Source of the DNA: JBBDMW01 sp040878005
GTDB taxonomy: Bacteria; Chloroflexota; Dehalococcoidia; Lucifugimonadales; Lucifugimonadaceae
NCBI GenBank assembly: GCA_040878005.1
Contig: JBBDMW010000021.1
Span: 1-32,795 of the forward strand
Direction of reading: 5' to 3'
Length of the DNA: 32,795 bases
Shown: piece by piece, positions 7,313 through 15,419 of the stretch
Layout of the letters: the number at the start of each line of letters is the position of its first letter
Position numbering within the stretch: the first letter of the stretch is position 1
Notes under the pieces: generated by a model
The model's database searches: none
The model's input: only the letters and a program-made list of their open reading frames with translations
What the model was told of the DNA's origin: nothing
Made by a program: the position numbers and the translations under genes

Positions 7313-8746
7313 ATGTCCAAATATGACCTCCTGATCACCGGCGGCACGGTCCTGGACCCCGCGAACAACTTCGAAGGCACGGCTGATGTGGCCATATCCG
7401 GCGGCCGCATTGAGCGCGTGGAGCCGGAGATAAACCACGATCTTGCGGACGAGGTCGTCGAAGTCGCCGGCCAGTGGGTCATGCCCGGCATGATCGACAG
7501 CCATGTCCACGTAGCCGGCCGCAGGGCCACATGGGAGCCTGCGCTTGGCTACCGCATGCTCGCCCGGGCGGGCACAACAACCGCCATCGATTTCGGGGGC
7601 ACGCCGGAAACGATCATCGACGGTATGCAGCGCATGGGTGCCGGACTTAACGTCGGCGGTCTATTCGTGTTTCGCCCGGAAGAGACCATTCCTGAAGATG
7701 ACCCGCCGCCGCATGCCATACGGTCACTGGTATCAGACGCCCTGCGGCGCGGCGCTCTCGGCGTGAAAATGCTCGGTGGCTACTGCCCGTTCACCCCGGA
7801 AGTCACAGCAAACATCATCGCCGAATGCAATGCGCAGCGCGCATACATCGGCTACCACGTGGGCACCAAGGAAACCGGCAGCCGCATTGACGGGATGCGT
7901 GAGATACCAGGCCTCGTTGGAAGCCGCGGCCGCCTACACGTGGCGCACATCAATGCTTACTGCCGTGGCTCCATAGATGACCCTGTGGATGAGTGCAGGG
8001 AGGCGCTCTCTATCCTTTCGGCGAAAAAGGGACAGTATGTCTCCGAGGTACACCAGGCCATTCCAAACGGCACCAGTGGAGCATGCGGACCAGGTGGTGA
8101 AGTGCTGGCTGACGTGGCCCGCAACTGCCTGCGCCTCCATGGCTACCCGGCCACCGCGGACGGCATCAGGCAGGCCATACGAGACGGGTACGCCTCTGTG
8201 ATCCGCCAGAAGCAAGACGAGATCGTTTATGTGAAGGGAGAGGAGGCGCTTGCGCTCTTCGAGGAGTTGGATACCAGGTGCCCTCTCAGCTTTCCAGTCA
8301 ACCTGCCCGGCTCCGCATACATGCTGACCACCGCCAGGGACGGAGACGGCGATTTTGTTGTGGACGCTGTCTCAACCGACGGCGGTTCTCACCCTCGCAA
8401 CATTGCCATTGAGAGCACCGTAGCGCTCGTGAAGTTCGGCGCCCTATCGCCCCTGGACATGGCGTTGAAGCTCTCGTACAACCCGTCACGAATGTTCGGC
8501 CTGTTGAACAAGGGGCACTTCACACCCGGCGCCGACGCAGACATCACAGTGATCGACCGTGAAGCGGGCAGGGCAACGGCGACGTTCGTAGCCGGGCAGC
8601 CAGTGCTAAAAGATGGTGACGTGATGGCAACCGGCGGCACGCTGCTGGTCACTCCGGAAGGCGAAGCGGCAGGCCAAAACAGCGGCCTTTCCTACGAAGT
8701 GCTCGACCTGACGAACAGCAAGCTCTACGCAGGTTTCACTGGCTAA
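7313..8746 (+). CDS. cyclic amidohydrolase, dihydropyrimidinase/hydantoinase-like
   Basis: This 477-residue metal-dependent hydrolase of the dihydroorotase/hydantoinase superfamily has visible metal ligands. H64 and H66 lie in MIDSHVHV, K152 in GVKMLGGY is the likely carboxylated bridging lysine, H182 lies in GYHVGT, H212 in VAHINAY, and the late aspartate in STDGGSHPRN. The C-terminal GHFTPGADADITVID closes the small beta domain. Such enzymes open cyclic amides (hydantoins, dihydropyrimidines) or deacylate D-amino acids. The length fits, but the substrate is not fixed by sequence. It is monocistronic, between the RRM terminator and a convergent LEA-like gene. It is related at superfamily level to the broken amidohydrolase at 71-409. 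Confidence 0.85.
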   Translation: MSKYDLLITGGTVLDPANNFEGTADVAISGGRIERVEPEINHDLADEVVEVAGQWVMPGMIDSHVHVAGRRATWEPALGYRMLARAGTTTAIDFGGTPETIIDGMQRMGAGLNVGGLFVFRPEETIPEDDPPPHAIRSLVSDALRRGALGVKMLGGYCPFTPEVTANIIAECNAQRAYIGYHVGTKETGSRIDGMREIPGLVGSRGRLHVAHINAYCRGSIDDPVDECREALSILSAKKGQYVSEVHQAIPNGTSGACGPGGEVLADVARNCLRLHGYPATADGIRQAIRDGYASVIRQKQDEIVYVKGEEALALFEELDTRCPLSFPVNLPGSAYMLTTARDGDGDFVVDAVSTDGGSHPRNIAIESTVALVKFGALSPLDMALKLSYNPSRMFGLLNKGHFTPGADADITVIDREAGRATATFVAGQPVLKDGDVMATGGTLLVTPEGEAAGQNSGLSYEVLDLTNSKLYAGFTG

Positions 8747-8772
8747 AGGCCAACCTGAGGTACTCACAGCGC

Positions 8773-9711
8773 TCAGCCGTCATTAAGCTCCCTCAGGATG
8801 TCGGTCGCCAGTTGATCGCTGTACTCCAGGAACGGGATAAGCAGTGTCTGGTTGCCCACCGGGTCCGGGAGTGACACTGAAACCTCCGCCTCCGCCGTGA
8901 TCTCATACTCCGTCCGCTCTCCGGACCGGATGTGAGTGGGCCACCAGTCCAGCAGGGCGCTGTGCTCAATCAAGATCCTCACGGGTACCTCGGTGTCCTC
9001 ACCGGGAGGCATGACGAGCTGGTTGTCAGTCGTTCCGTTTGCCAAGGAGACCCCGTTCATCACCATCATGAAATCTATTTCCGGCACTGGTATCGGCACG
9101 GGGGTGCCGTTGTTCACCAGGACAGTCCCGGTGATCTCAGTGGCCTCAGACCCCACCTCGCCCCAGGTGAACATCCTTTCCTTCACAGTTACTTCGTAGC
9201 CGCCAACTTCAAAGACCTCCGGCCGGTTAGAGTTCGCCTCGTCGAGCAGGTCCGTCCGCAGGGTCCGCGTGTAATCCGGCGCAGGAACCCTGACCTGCCT
9301 GCCCATGGCAGACACTACGCCGGTCATTGCAATCTCGATGGTTGACATCTCCTGGTTCGCAATGTGGCTCTCCCACCAGAGCGGAACCTGGTTGTTGTCA
9401 ATCTCCGTGACAAGCTGCCTGCTGGATCTTCCCTCTGGCAGGTTGATCCCCTGCCTCTCGCCTTCGCCCAGCAGCACGTCGTTCCCGTGAATATCCACCT
9501 CTACGCTGACGTTGCGGGAACTGAAACCCAGCCGGTTCGGGTTATCAACCACAACCTCAGTGACGACTTCGGTGCTGTCACGCGTCACATTGCCCCACGT
9601 GTGCCTTGTCTCAACGAGTTCGGGCGACTCCAGCCAGTTCGCTGCCAGTACCACCCCGGCGATCAGCAGAACCAGCACGAACACCACCAGGCCTATGAGC
9701 AGCTTCAACAT
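8773..9711 (-). CDS. LEA14/WHy-domain protein, membrane-anchored, two tandem domains
   Basis: This 312-residue protein has an N-terminal hydrophobic anchor (residues 4-24) and then two successive beta-sandwich segments of the LEA type 2/WHy kind. Repeat 1, about 33-130, contains TWGNVTRDSTEV, VVDNPNRLGF and LWWESHIANQEMSTIEI. Repeat 2, about 172-290, contains FTWGEVGSEATEI, LVNNGTPVPI and DWWPTHIRSGERTEYEI. The family is linked to desiccation and osmotic stress in plants and is found in many bacteria and archaea, but its biochemical role there is poorly defined. A GGAGGGG precedes the ATG on the minus strand. The protein probably faces the outside of the membrane. ClpS is the next gene upstream on the same strand. 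Confidence 0.75.
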   Translation of the reverse strand: MLKLLIGLVVFVLVLLIAGVVLAANWLESPELVETRHTWGNVTRDSTEVVTEVVVDNPNRLGFSSRNVSVEVDIHGNDVLLGEGERQGINLPEGRSSRQLVTEIDNNQVPLWWESHIANQEMSTIEIAMTGVVSAMGRQVRVPAPDYTRTLRTDLLDEANSNRPEVFEVGGYEVTVKERMFTWGEVGSEATEITGTVLVNNGTPVPIPVPEIDFMMVMNGVSLANGTTDNQLVMPPGEDTEVPVRILIEHSALLDWWPTHIRSGERTEYEITAEAEVSVSLPDPVGNQTLLIPFLEYSDQLATDILRELNDG

Positions 9712-9770
9712 AGCCCACCCCTCCAGATATCAAAGCTACCCGGGATACGACAGGCTGCCCCCCGCCAAAA

Positions 9771-10064
9771 TCATGCTTTTTCTATGCTGCATCCGAGTGA
9801 AAATGAGCGGATGCGGTCGCGGTAAAGCTCCGCCCGCTCAAGGGGGCACACGACCACTACCGCCCTTCCCTTGCTGTGCGCCTCCAGCATTACGTCGAAC
9901 GCCTTTTCTGCGCTCAGTTCCGGAACGCTCTTGAGCAGCGCCACAACCACGTGCTCCATCGAGTTGACCTCATCGTTGTGCAGCACCACTGCGTAGGGCG
10001 GCAGGTAGTCGCTCAGCGTTCGGCCAATTTTTTGCGTCTCAATCCCCGGTGCGCGTTCAGGCAT
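9771..10064 (-). CDS. clpS: ATP-dependent Clp protease adaptor ClpS
   Basis: This 97-residue protein has the full ClpS core: YAVVLHNDEVNSMEHVVVALL, including the N-end-binding DE and N residues and the M of the substrate pocket. HSKGRAVVVVCPLERAELYRDRI forms the strand and helix that contact the ClpA/ClpC N-domain. ClpS delivers N-degron substrates to ClpAP-type protease and blocks others. The N-terminal extension (about 20 residues) precedes the fold, as usual. No clpA or clpC lies nearby. There is no Shine-Dalgarno; a TAAAAT hexamer ends 6 nt before the ATG, so the message may be leaderless. Confidence 0.95.
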   Translation of the reverse strand: MPERAPGIETQKIGRTLSDYLPPYAVVLHNDEVNSMEHVVVALLKSVPELSAEKAFDVMLEAHSKGRAVVVVCPLERAELYRDRIRSFSLGCSIEKA

Positions 10065-10070
10065 GGCTGA

Positions 10071-10076
10071 ATTTTA
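10071..10076 (-). promoter_or_regulatory. possible -10 element immediately before clpS
   Basis: On the minus strand TAAAAT (5/6 match) ends 6 nt before the clpS ATG, which would place transcription start at the A of the ATG. No convincing -35 is visible at 17 nt. Confidence 0.35.
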
Positions 10077-10266
10077 CCGTCAACGCCTATGGGCGCCATG
10101 ATCTCCGGGTGGCATATAGACGAGGACACACAGAAACTGGCTTCTCTTGCTGACTGAGCCTGCGGCATCAGGAGCGAGTGGTTATTACAGAGAACGCCCA
10201 AATGTTAAAATACACGCCGCGACGGGGTGCCCTTATTACACCTTGATGAAACAAGAAGGCGCAGGT

Positions 10267-11424
10267 ATGGCGGATATTGCACGTGCAGGCCGTTTTGCAC
10301 AACAACCAGGCGGTTATCGCGCGTATATCCCTGTACCCATCCCTCCAGACCCGCCCATCGATTTAGACGCTGCGCTTGTATCGCTGCTTTCTCGTGCAGA
10401 TCTTGCTGTTGGGCGGCTGGACGGCCTTTCGATGCAGCTTCCCAACCCGGAGTTGTTGGTCGCCATGTATGTAAGGCGAGAAGCTGTGCTCAGCTCGCAG
10501 ATCGAAGGAACCCAGAGCACGCTGGATGATGTACTTGCCTTTGAGCTTGGCGAACGTATTCAAGACCTGCCGCAGGATGTCGAAGAGACAGTCAATTATG
10601 TGGCGGCCATGAACCACGGCTTAAAGCGGTTGAGTGAGCTTCCGCTCTCGCTCCGGCTTCTTCGCGAAATTCACTCGAAACTGCTGCGGGATGGGCGAGG
10701 TGCTGAACGCCAGCCTGGCGAATTCCGCAGTTCCCAGAACTGGATAGGACCGTCAAATGCCTCCCTGGCAGAGGCAACTTTCGTTCCGCCGCCGGTACCG
10801 GAAATGCGTGGAGCGCTGGACAATTTCGAACGTTTCTTGCATGAGGATGAGGCCTCCCTGCCTGTTCTAATTCACTGCGGCGTTGCCCACGCTCAATTTG
10901 AAACCATTCACCCATTTTTGGATGGAAACGGCCGCGTTGGCCGCCTGTTGATCACCTTTTTGCTAGTCCACCGAGGGGTGCTCCGGCAGCCTCTCCTGTA
11001 CCTGAGTCACTTTCTCAAGCGGCACAGGGCTGAATACTACGACCGGCTGATGGACATTCGCGTCAATGGCAACTGGGAAGGATGGCTGAAGTTCTTTCTG
11101 CGTGGAGTCGCCGAGACCGCGGAAGAAGCGACGAGCACGGCACGTTCCATTGTCGAGATGCGAGAGCGGCACCGTGCGCTGATCGAAGCACACGGCCTCG
11201 GAATGAATGGGCTGCGCTTCATCGACCTGCTTTTCGTTCGGCCACTGGTGAATGTGAAGCTTGTCAGCAGCGCTTTGGACGTGGCCTTCGCCACTGCAAA
11301 CAAGCTCGTTGGTGAATTTGAATCACTCGAATTGCTATCGGAAATCACTGGAGGCCAGCGAAACAGGCAGTACAGGTACCAGCCGTACCTTGGCCTGTTC
11401 GCGGAACCGGCGGAAGCCGGATGA
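10267..11424 (+). CDS. Fic-family protein (probable AMP transferase, self-inhibited type)
   Basis: This 385-residue Fic-domain enzyme carries the complete catalytic loop HPFLDGNGRVGR (215-226), with the base histidine and the phosphate-anchoring GNGR. The class II inhibitory helix motif is also present: S76-SQI-E80-G81, in which the glutamate blocks ATP's gamma-phosphate. The region before it is a Fic N-terminal domain, and the C-terminal 60 residues look like a winged helix (LVSSALDVAFATANKLVGEFE). Such proteins usually transfer AMP from ATP to a target protein's hydroxyl. The start at 10267 follows AAGAAGG (10253-10259) by 7 nt; an ATG at 10246 is less likely. It appears to have more A/T third positions than neighbours, which could mean transfer, but this was not measured. 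It is divergent from clpS. Confidence 0.93.
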   Translation: MADIARAGRFAQQPGGYRAYIPVPIPPDPPIDLDAALVSLLSRADLAVGRLDGLSMQLPNPELLVAMYVRREAVLSSQIEGTQSTLDDVLAFELGERIQDLPQDVEETVNYVAAMNHGLKRLSELPLSLRLLREIHSKLLRDGRGAERQPGEFRSSQNWIGPSNASLAEATFVPPPVPEMRGALDNFERFLHEDEASLPVLIHCGVAHAQFETIHPFLDGNGRVGRLLITFLLVHRGVLRQPLLYLSHFLKRHRAEYYDRLMDIRVNGNWEGWLKFFLRGVAETAEEATSTARSIVEMRERHRALIEAHGLGMNGLRFIDLLFVRPLVNVKLVSSALDVAFATANKLVGEFESLELLSEITGGQRNRQYRYQPYLGLFAEPAEAG

Positions 11425-11643
11425 AACCGTAGACCGGTGATGTTCCAGACATAAGTCGCCTCCACAGAAGCGTTCCTCAACCATGTTGCATGTAGTTGAC
11501 TCGGCAGCGTGTGCCGCTTGACACCGCCCTGCAGCGGTACGACCCTAGCCGGGCCTTCAACAAGTCATGGTGCCGCCCGGCGCGTCCGCCGCTGTAGGGC
11601 AGGCGCCAGCACCTACATCCACTGCGCTGCGAAAGAACGACAT

Positions 11644-12804
11644 ATGAGAATCACTGACGTAAAGGCCTTTCCGGTATGGGTTGGCAGGCGCAACCAGATG
11701 CTGGTCAAGATTGAAACGGACGAGGGGATATACGGTTGGGGCGAGTCCGGGCTGTCCAGCCGCGAGCTGGCCGTTGAAGGTGCAGTCAAGCACTACCGGG
11801 AGTGGCTTGTAGGCCGCGATCCCATGCGACGCGGAGCCCTCTGGCAGGAGATGTACCGCAGCCAGTACTTCGAAGGCGGCCGGGTGCTGACCGCCGCCAT
11901 ATCAGCCATCGATATTGCCCTGCATGACATCGCGGGCAAGAAGCTGGGCGTTCCGGTGTATGAACTGCTGGGCGGCAAGCACAGGGACTGGGTGCCGCTA
12001 TTTGCCACCACCTCAGCCCAAACGGGCGAGGAGATGCTTGAGCAGACGAAACTTCTCCGGAGCAAGGGGTGGATGGCCATACGGTTCGGCATACTGCACC
12101 CGGACACCCGGGGCGGAGACGAAGCCCTGTACGAACCTCGCGAATCCATTGCGCTCACGGCAGAATGGCTCATCAAGATCCGCGAGGCGGTGGGGTTGGA
12201 GCCTGTGCTGGGCATCGACTACCACCACCGGCTGAGCGTGGCCGAGACTGCCTCGTTCTGCCAGATGATGCCGCCGCACACGCTGGACTTCCTTGAAGAG
12301 CCGATCCGGGACGAATCGCCTGAAGCCTACGAGGCACTGCGAAACATGACGCCGGTACCCTTTGCCATCGGTGAGGAGTTCTCTTCTAAATGGCAGTTCC
12401 TGCCCTACATAGAGCGTGGCCTGACCAATTACGCCCGGGTGGACATATGCAATGTTGGCGGATTCACGGAGGCCATGAAGGTCGCCGGGTGGGCCGAGGC
12501 GCACTACATAGACCTCATGCCTCACAACCCGCTCGGCCCCATATGCGTCGCCGCCACCGCGCACATGGCCACCGCAGCGCCCAACTTCTCGTGGCTGGAG
12601 ATACGGGAATCGCCCACAGAAGACCTGGGCTTCTACAACCGGGAAGTCTTCCCGGTGCAGCCCCGGCTGGAGAATGACAAGGTGTTCCTGCTGGACCAGC
12701 CCGGCCTGGGAGTTGAGGTTGACGAGGCGGCGCTCACGGAGCCCTTCCGGTTCTCAGAGATGCAACACCTCCACAGGCGCGACCGCTCCCACACCAACTG
12801 GTAG
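11644..12804 (+). CDS. enolase-superfamily (MR/MLE) sugar-acid dehydratase, DgoD-like, copy 1
   Basis: This 386-residue member of the mandelate racemase/muconate lactonizing enzyme superfamily has a capping domain (1-115) followed by a barrel. Predicted metal ligands are D192 (GIDYHHR), E218 (LEEP) and E244 (GEEF). Predicted acid/base residues are H194, H294 (MPHNPLGP) and E319 (WLE). The six sit at a constant +9 from the residues I recall for E. coli galactonate dehydratase, which supports a D-galactonate-type 2-keto-3-deoxy-forming dehydratase. Other gluconate- or mannonate-type acids remain possible. The start at 11644 begins the conserved MRITDVKAFPVWVG. The paralogue follows after 70 nt. 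The two are most divergent at 121-165 and after 320, which are substrate-facing or tail regions. Confidence 0.9.
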   Translation: MRITDVKAFPVWVGRRNQMLVKIETDEGIYGWGESGLSSRELAVEGAVKHYREWLVGRDPMRRGALWQEMYRSQYFEGGRVLTAAISAIDIALHDIAGKKLGVPVYELLGGKHRDWVPLFATTSAQTGEEMLEQTKLLRSKGWMAIRFGILHPDTRGGDEALYEPRESIALTAEWLIKIREAVGLEPVLGIDYHHRLSVAETASFCQMMPPHTLDFLEEPIRDESPEAYEALRNMTPVPFAIGEEFSSKWQFLPYIERGLTNYARVDICNVGGFTEAMKVAGWAEAHYIDLMPHNPLGPICVAATAHMATAAPNFSWLEIRESPTEDLGFYNREVFPVQPRLENDKVFLLDQPGLGVEVDEAALTEPFRFSEMQHLHRRDRSHTNW

Positions 12805-12874
12805 ACAAATATCGTCCTGGCGCCTGGCGCTGAAAAACAACCTGCTATCCACAAAAAGAGCGAGAGCCTGAAAA

Positions 12875-14029
12875 ATGAAAATTACTGACATCAAGCCATA
12901 CCCGGTGTGGGTGGGCCATCGAAACCAGATGCTGGTCAAGGTAGAGACTGACTCCGGCATCCATGGATGGGGCGAATCCGGCCTCTCAGGCCGTGAATTG
13001 GCGGTGGAGGGAGCCGTCAAGCACTACCGGGAGTGGCTGATTGGCCGTGACCCCATGCGACGGGGCGCGCTGTGGCAGGAAATGTACCGCTCACAGTACT
13101 TTGAAGGCGGCAGGACCCTTACCGCCGCCATATCGGCGATCGACCTGGCCCTGTATGACATCGCGGGCAAGGCGCTCGGGGTGCCTGTTTACGAGCTTCT
13201 CGGCGGCAAGCACCGTGATTTCGTGCCCGGCTTTGCCACCACAGGGGCGAAGGTCGGCCCGGATATGATCGAACAGGGCCAGAAGCTGATCGATGAGGGC
13301 TGGCAGGCGTTCAGGCTCAGCACTGACCAGATGGGCATAGGCGCCGACAACGTATATGAGCCAAGGGAGTCCATAGCGAACACTGCAGAATGGCTTATCA
13401 AGGCCCGTGAAGAGCTGGGCCGCACCGTGGTGCTGGGCGTGGATTACCACCACAGGCTGAGCGTGGCTGAAACTGCCTCGTTCTGCCAGATGATGCCGGC
13501 CCATACCCTGGACTTCCTGGAGGAGCCGATCAGGGATGAGACGCCAGAGGCGTACGAGGCGTTGCGAAACATGACGCCGGTTCCCTTCGCCATAGGCGAG
13601 GAGTTCTCTTCGAAGTGGCAGTTCCTGCCGTACATAGAACGCGGCCTCACCAACTACGCCCGCGTCGACATCTGCAACGTCGGCGGCTTCACGGAGGCCA
13701 TGAAAGTCGCAGGCTGGGCAGAGGCGCACTACATAGACCTGATGCCCCACAACCCTCTCGGGCCGGTGTGCACAGCCGCATCGGTGCATCTCGGCGCAGC
13801 CGTGCCAAACTTCGCATGGCTGGAAGCGCGGGTCACATCCACCGAGAACAGTGGCAGGGATGACGCCCGGATATTCCCCCGGCAGGTACGTCTTGAGGGC
13901 CCCTGGTATCCCGTACCGGACAGTCCCGGCCTTGGTGTGGAAGTGAACGAAGACGCCCTGACAGAGCCGTTCAGGTTCTGGGAAGCGCCGCACCTCAGCC
14001 GCCGGGATGGCTCGCATACCAACTGGTAA
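12875..14029 (+). CDS. enolase-superfamily (MR/MLE) sugar-acid dehydratase, DgoD-like, copy 2
   Basis: This 384-residue tandem paralogue of the preceding gene has equivalent metal ligands D190, E216 and E242 and acid/base residues H192, H292 and E317, so it should be active. Residues 224-297 are identical to copy 1 (226-299). Residues 121-163 and 318-350 differ strongly, with a 2-residue shorter loop. In the enolase superfamily the capping-domain and loop residues near here set specificity, so the pair probably act on related but different sugar acids, or form a mixed oligomer. Both end in SHTNW. The 70-nt gap and same orientation suggest one transcript. The start is the ATG before KITDIKPYPVWVG. 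Confidence 0.9.
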   Translation: MKITDIKPYPVWVGHRNQMLVKVETDSGIHGWGESGLSGRELAVEGAVKHYREWLIGRDPMRRGALWQEMYRSQYFEGGRTLTAAISAIDLALYDIAGKALGVPVYELLGGKHRDFVPGFATTGAKVGPDMIEQGQKLIDEGWQAFRLSTDQMGIGADNVYEPRESIANTAEWLIKAREELGRTVVLGVDYHHRLSVAETASFCQMMPAHTLDFLEEPIRDETPEAYEALRNMTPVPFAIGEEFSSKWQFLPYIERGLTNYARVDICNVGGFTEAMKVAGWAEAHYIDLMPHNPLGPVCTAASVHLGAAVPNFAWLEARVTSTENSGRDDARIFPRQVRLEGPWYPVPDSPGLGVEVNEDALTEPFRFWEAPHLSRRDGSHTNW

Positions 14030-14169
14030 AGTTCGCGCAGAGCAGCGGCGGGCGCTCGTATCGCGCCCCACGCTGCTTTGCGGCGTGCCCACCCGTTGCG
14101 ATATGTTTACTGCCTGTCTGCCCGTAGCGGGTAATTCCGCCCCATCACTAGAGCAAAGCGAAACGCCAC

Positions 14170-14946
14170 GTGAGATCAATAGACCTGTCTGGAAAAAAGG
14201 GCGTCGTATTTGGAGTCGCCAACCACCGGAGCATCGCCTGGGCAATCTCGCAGGCCCTGGCAGACGCCGGCGCTGAACTGGCCTTCACGTACCTGAACGA
14301 GCGCCTCCGGGATTCGGTCGCCAAGACTGTCGCCCCGCTCGGCGACCCGCTCCTCCTTGAATGTGACGCCACCGACGAGGCACAGGTGGCGAGCGTTTAC
14401 GACCAGATAGCCGACAAGATGGGCGGGCTGGACATCGTCGTTCACAGCGTGGCCTATGCCGAGAGGGAAGACCTTGGCGGCGCATTCTCCGCCACCGGCC
14501 TGGCAGGGTTCCGCACGGCACTCGAGACGAGCGCGTACACATTGGTGCCGGTGGCCAGCAAGGCCGTTCCGCTCATGGGTGAGAAGGGCGGCTCCATCAT
14601 CACGATGACGTTTGATGCATCGACGCGGGTGTATCCCGGCTACAACATCATGGGCACCGCCAAGGCAGCATTGGAGAACGAAGTCCGGCAGCTCGCCAGC
14701 GAGTTCGGGCCCAGGAACGTGCGCGTGAACGCAGTGTCGGCAGGACCATTGCCCACGCTCGCAGCGCGCAGCATCCCCGGCTTTAACGAGATGCGAAAGG
14801 CCCACCAGGAGCGGTCACCACTGCGCCGCAACATCACGCATGAAGAAGTGGCCAACGCAGCGCTGTTCCTGTGCAGCGACCTGTCCAGCGGGATAACGGG
14901 GGCCATCATACCCGTGGACGCCGGCTACGGCATCATGGGCATTTGA
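14170..14946 (+). CDS. fabI: enoyl-[acyl-carrier-protein] reductase (NADH), FabI/InhA type
   Basis: This 258-residue short-chain dehydrogenase reduces trans-2-enoyl-ACP in the last step of the fatty-acid elongation cycle. The FabI-specific N-terminus GVANHRSIAWAI (15-26) binds NADH. The catalytic Y158-x2-M161-x3-K165 is present in YNIMGTAKAALE. The position matching E. coli Tyr146 is F148 (MTFDAS), as in mycobacterial InhA (F149) rather than E. coli FabI. The C-terminus DLSSGITGAIIPVDAGYGIMGI is typical. The start is a GTG. A small thioesterase begins 38 nt downstream on the same strand and is probably co-transcribed. Confidence 0.93.
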   Translation: MRSIDLSGKKGVVFGVANHRSIAWAISQALADAGAELAFTYLNERLRDSVAKTVAPLGDPLLLECDATDEAQVASVYDQIADKMGGLDIVVHSVAYAEREDLGGAFSATGLAGFRTALETSAYTLVPVASKAVPLMGEKGGSIITMTFDASTRVYPGYNIMGTAKAALENEVRQLASEFGPRNVRVNAVSAGPLPTLAARSIPGFNEMRKAHQERSPLRRNITHEEVANAALFLCSDLSSGITGAIIPVDAGYGIMGI

Positions 14947-14984
14947 CACCTACATACTGCCTGCAGAAACAGGATCAGCATCTC

Positions 14985-15368
14985 TTGGAACCACCCAACA
15001 CCACACCCGATCCAGGATTGCAACCCGGCCTTGAGGCGCGCCTCGAATGGACGGTCGGCAAGGGCCACCTGTACAACCCCGGCGGGCGGCCGGGCCGCGA
15101 GGTGCTCTCCAGCCCGGCCATGATCATGCACATGGAGAAAACCGCTGTGGAAGCGGTGCGGCCCTCACTCCCCGCGAATACCGCAACCCTGGGCTTTCAC
15201 GTTGACGTGAAGCACATCGCTCCAGCCGCGCCCGGAGCACGGGTTGTCACATACGCCCGGCTAATCAGGATAGACGGCAACAAGCTCACGTTCGAGGTCA
15301 CAGCGCACGAAGGTGAGCGGCTCCTTGGCACAGGCACACATCGCAGGGCGATTGTGCCTGTCGATTAG
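14985..15368 (+). CDS. FlK-like hotdog-fold acyl-CoA thioesterase
   Basis: This 127-residue protein resembles the fluoroacetyl-CoA thioesterase FlK family. GLEARLEWTVGKGHL opens the fold. S43 (LSSPAMIMHMEKTA), E51 and H77 (VDVKHIAPAAPG) match the FlK Thr42/Glu50/His76 triad with an offset of one, the threonine being replaced by serine. VTAHEGERLLGTGTHRRAIV is the closing strand pair. Family members hydrolyse small acyl-CoA thioesters; real fluoroacetyl specificity is not implied. The start is a TTG at 14985 with AGGA at 14971-14974. Upstream residues in the open frame overlap fabI and are not conserved. Its position after fabI suggests a role in acyl-CoA housekeeping. Confidence 0.8.
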   Translation: MEPPNTTPDPGLQPGLEARLEWTVGKGHLYNPGGRPGREVLSSPAMIMHMEKTAVEAVRPSLPANTATLGFHVDVKHIAPAAPGARVVTYARLIRIDGNKLTFEVTAHEGERLLGTGTHRRAIVPVD

Positions 15369-15419
15369 CGACAGATCAGCATAAGGGCCGTTGAGATTGT
15401 GCAGGAACTCACGGGACGG

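Noticed and set aside
12319..13765. Recent gene conversion between the tandem dehydratases.
   Set aside because: The 74-residue block is identical in protein, but about 12 of 27 sampled codons differ synonymously, so the DNA was not recently copied.
13091..14245. A 384-residue minus-strand open frame opposite the second DgoD-like gene.
   Set aside because: It is the mirror of a clearly conserved coding gene in GC-rich DNA, has no recognisable domain and no ribosome site. The same effect gives other long shadows, such as 3672-4211 and 12013-12564.
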